NCBI GenBank assembly: GCA_018609965.1
Contig: JAHENP010000210.1
Location: forward strand, 1-12,823
DNA length: 12,823 nucleotides
Source: Haloferacaceae archaeon
GTDB taxonomy: Archaea; Halobacteriota; Halobacteria; Halobacteriales; Haloferacaceae
Direction of reading: 5' to 3'
Of the stretch, positions 12,495 through 12,823 are shown piece after piece. The position numbers and the translations under genes were made by a program. The notes under the pieces are model-generated. The model searched no databases. It saw only the letters and a program-made list of their open reading frames with translations, and was not told the DNA's origin. Position 1 is the first letter of the stretch; the number at the start of each line of letters is the position of its first letter.

Positions 12495-12823
12495 GTTCGA
12501 AGGATTCTCCGCCACAAAAACGTGGCGGCGCGACGGACGCAGAGCAGCGGCAACAGACAATCGACAGCTACAACGCCGCAATTGAGCGGCTTCGCGAGAC
12601 GACAATCACCGAGTCGCGACAGGACGCACTCGTCGGTGCCTGCGATACGGTGCAGTCGGCACTCGTCGACGACGAGCCAGTGTCGACGGACAACCTGCTC
12701 GTGCTCACCGCAGTCGCCGCCGAGGCGATCAACGACGTGCGCGAGGCCAAAACCGTCGGCACCGAGAACGACCTGCCGGTGGATCGTCAGTACGATGTCA
12801 GTCTCCCCACCGAGGAGTACGTC
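12491..12823 (+). CDS. Unrecognised protein, 3' end beyond window
   Basis: The frame is open from ATG 12491 to the window end, 111 codons, starting MSSKDSPPQKRGGATDAEQR. An in-frame ATG at 12356 would add 45 residues rich in Gly, Pro and Arg with no haloarchaeal acidic bias, so I rejected it. The visible part is hydrophilic and mainly helical: a disordered start of about 20 residues, a helix around QQTIDSYNAAIERLRETT, then ESRQDALVGACDTVQSALVD, LLVLTAVAAEAINDVREAKT, and an acidic segment ending DVSLPTEEYV. There is no signal peptide or membrane helix. I see no motif that names a family. Codon use is less strictly G+C-rich in the first 40 codons (AAG, GAT, CAA, AAA, ATT), which may hint at recent acquisition or only reflect a disordered start. 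Confidence 0.75.
   Translation, partial: MSSKDSPPQKRGGATDAEQRQQTIDSYNAAIERLRETTITESRQDALVGACDTVQSALVDDEPVSTDNLLVLTAVAAEAINDVREAKTVGTENDLPVDRQYDVSLPTEEYV

Overview
The window is chromosomal DNA of a halophilic archaeon (class Halobacteria). The evidence is very high G+C, Asp/Glu-rich and Lys-poor proteins, many GTG starts with little or no Shine-Dalgarno sequence, a SAMP1-type ubiquitin-like modifier ending in Gly-Gly, a PGF-CTERM surface protein, and the relic of a haloarchaeal IS200/IS605-type (TnpB) element. Genus cannot be fixed from the sequence alone.

Layout. (1) 1-2920, plus: the 3' part of a DUF58 protein, overlapping by GTGA a multi-pass membrane protein; this looks like the end of a MoxR/DUF58-type operon. 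(2) 2992-3252, minus: SAMP1/MoaD-like small modifier. (3) 3391-4535, plus: broken prolyl oligopeptidase gene that has lost its beta-propeller and carries a frameshift and a stop, although the catalytic domain still has Ser, Asp and His. (4) 4536-4751: AT-rich intergenic stretch with a palindrome, a TATA-like box and a hairpin but no convincing gene. (5) 4752-6199, minus: a two-gene unit joined by ATGA, first a secreted PGF-CTERM protein, then a small two-helix membrane protein with a Thr/Gln repeat. (6) 6312-9116, plus: Lhr-type superfamily 2 helicase, divergent from the surface-protein unit. (7) 9165-10541, plus: DUF389/TIGR00341 membrane protein. (8) 10557-10966: graveyard region made of the 3' tail of a TnpB-type element with an unusually well preserved set of hairpins, followed by a 5'-truncated, frameshifted small gene. 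(9) 11001-11387, minus: small protein, possibly SpoIIAA/STAS-like. (10) 11532-12263, minus: cyclase-family metal hydrolase with an acidic low-complexity insert. (11) 12491-12823, plus: 5' part of an unrecognised gene, preceded by stem-loops and a possible 27-codon leader ORF.

Most genes look like independent housekeeping or accessory units rather than one pathway. The clear functional pairs are DUF58 plus membrane protein, and PGF-CTERM protein plus two-helix protein. I see no CRISPR array, no rRNA, no tRNA and no complete mobile element. I did not find a complete novel defence-like or biosynthetic system. The most unusual items are the orphan TnpB-type structured RNA relic, the structured leader in front of the last gene, and the promoter-like and hairpin elements at 4635-4711.
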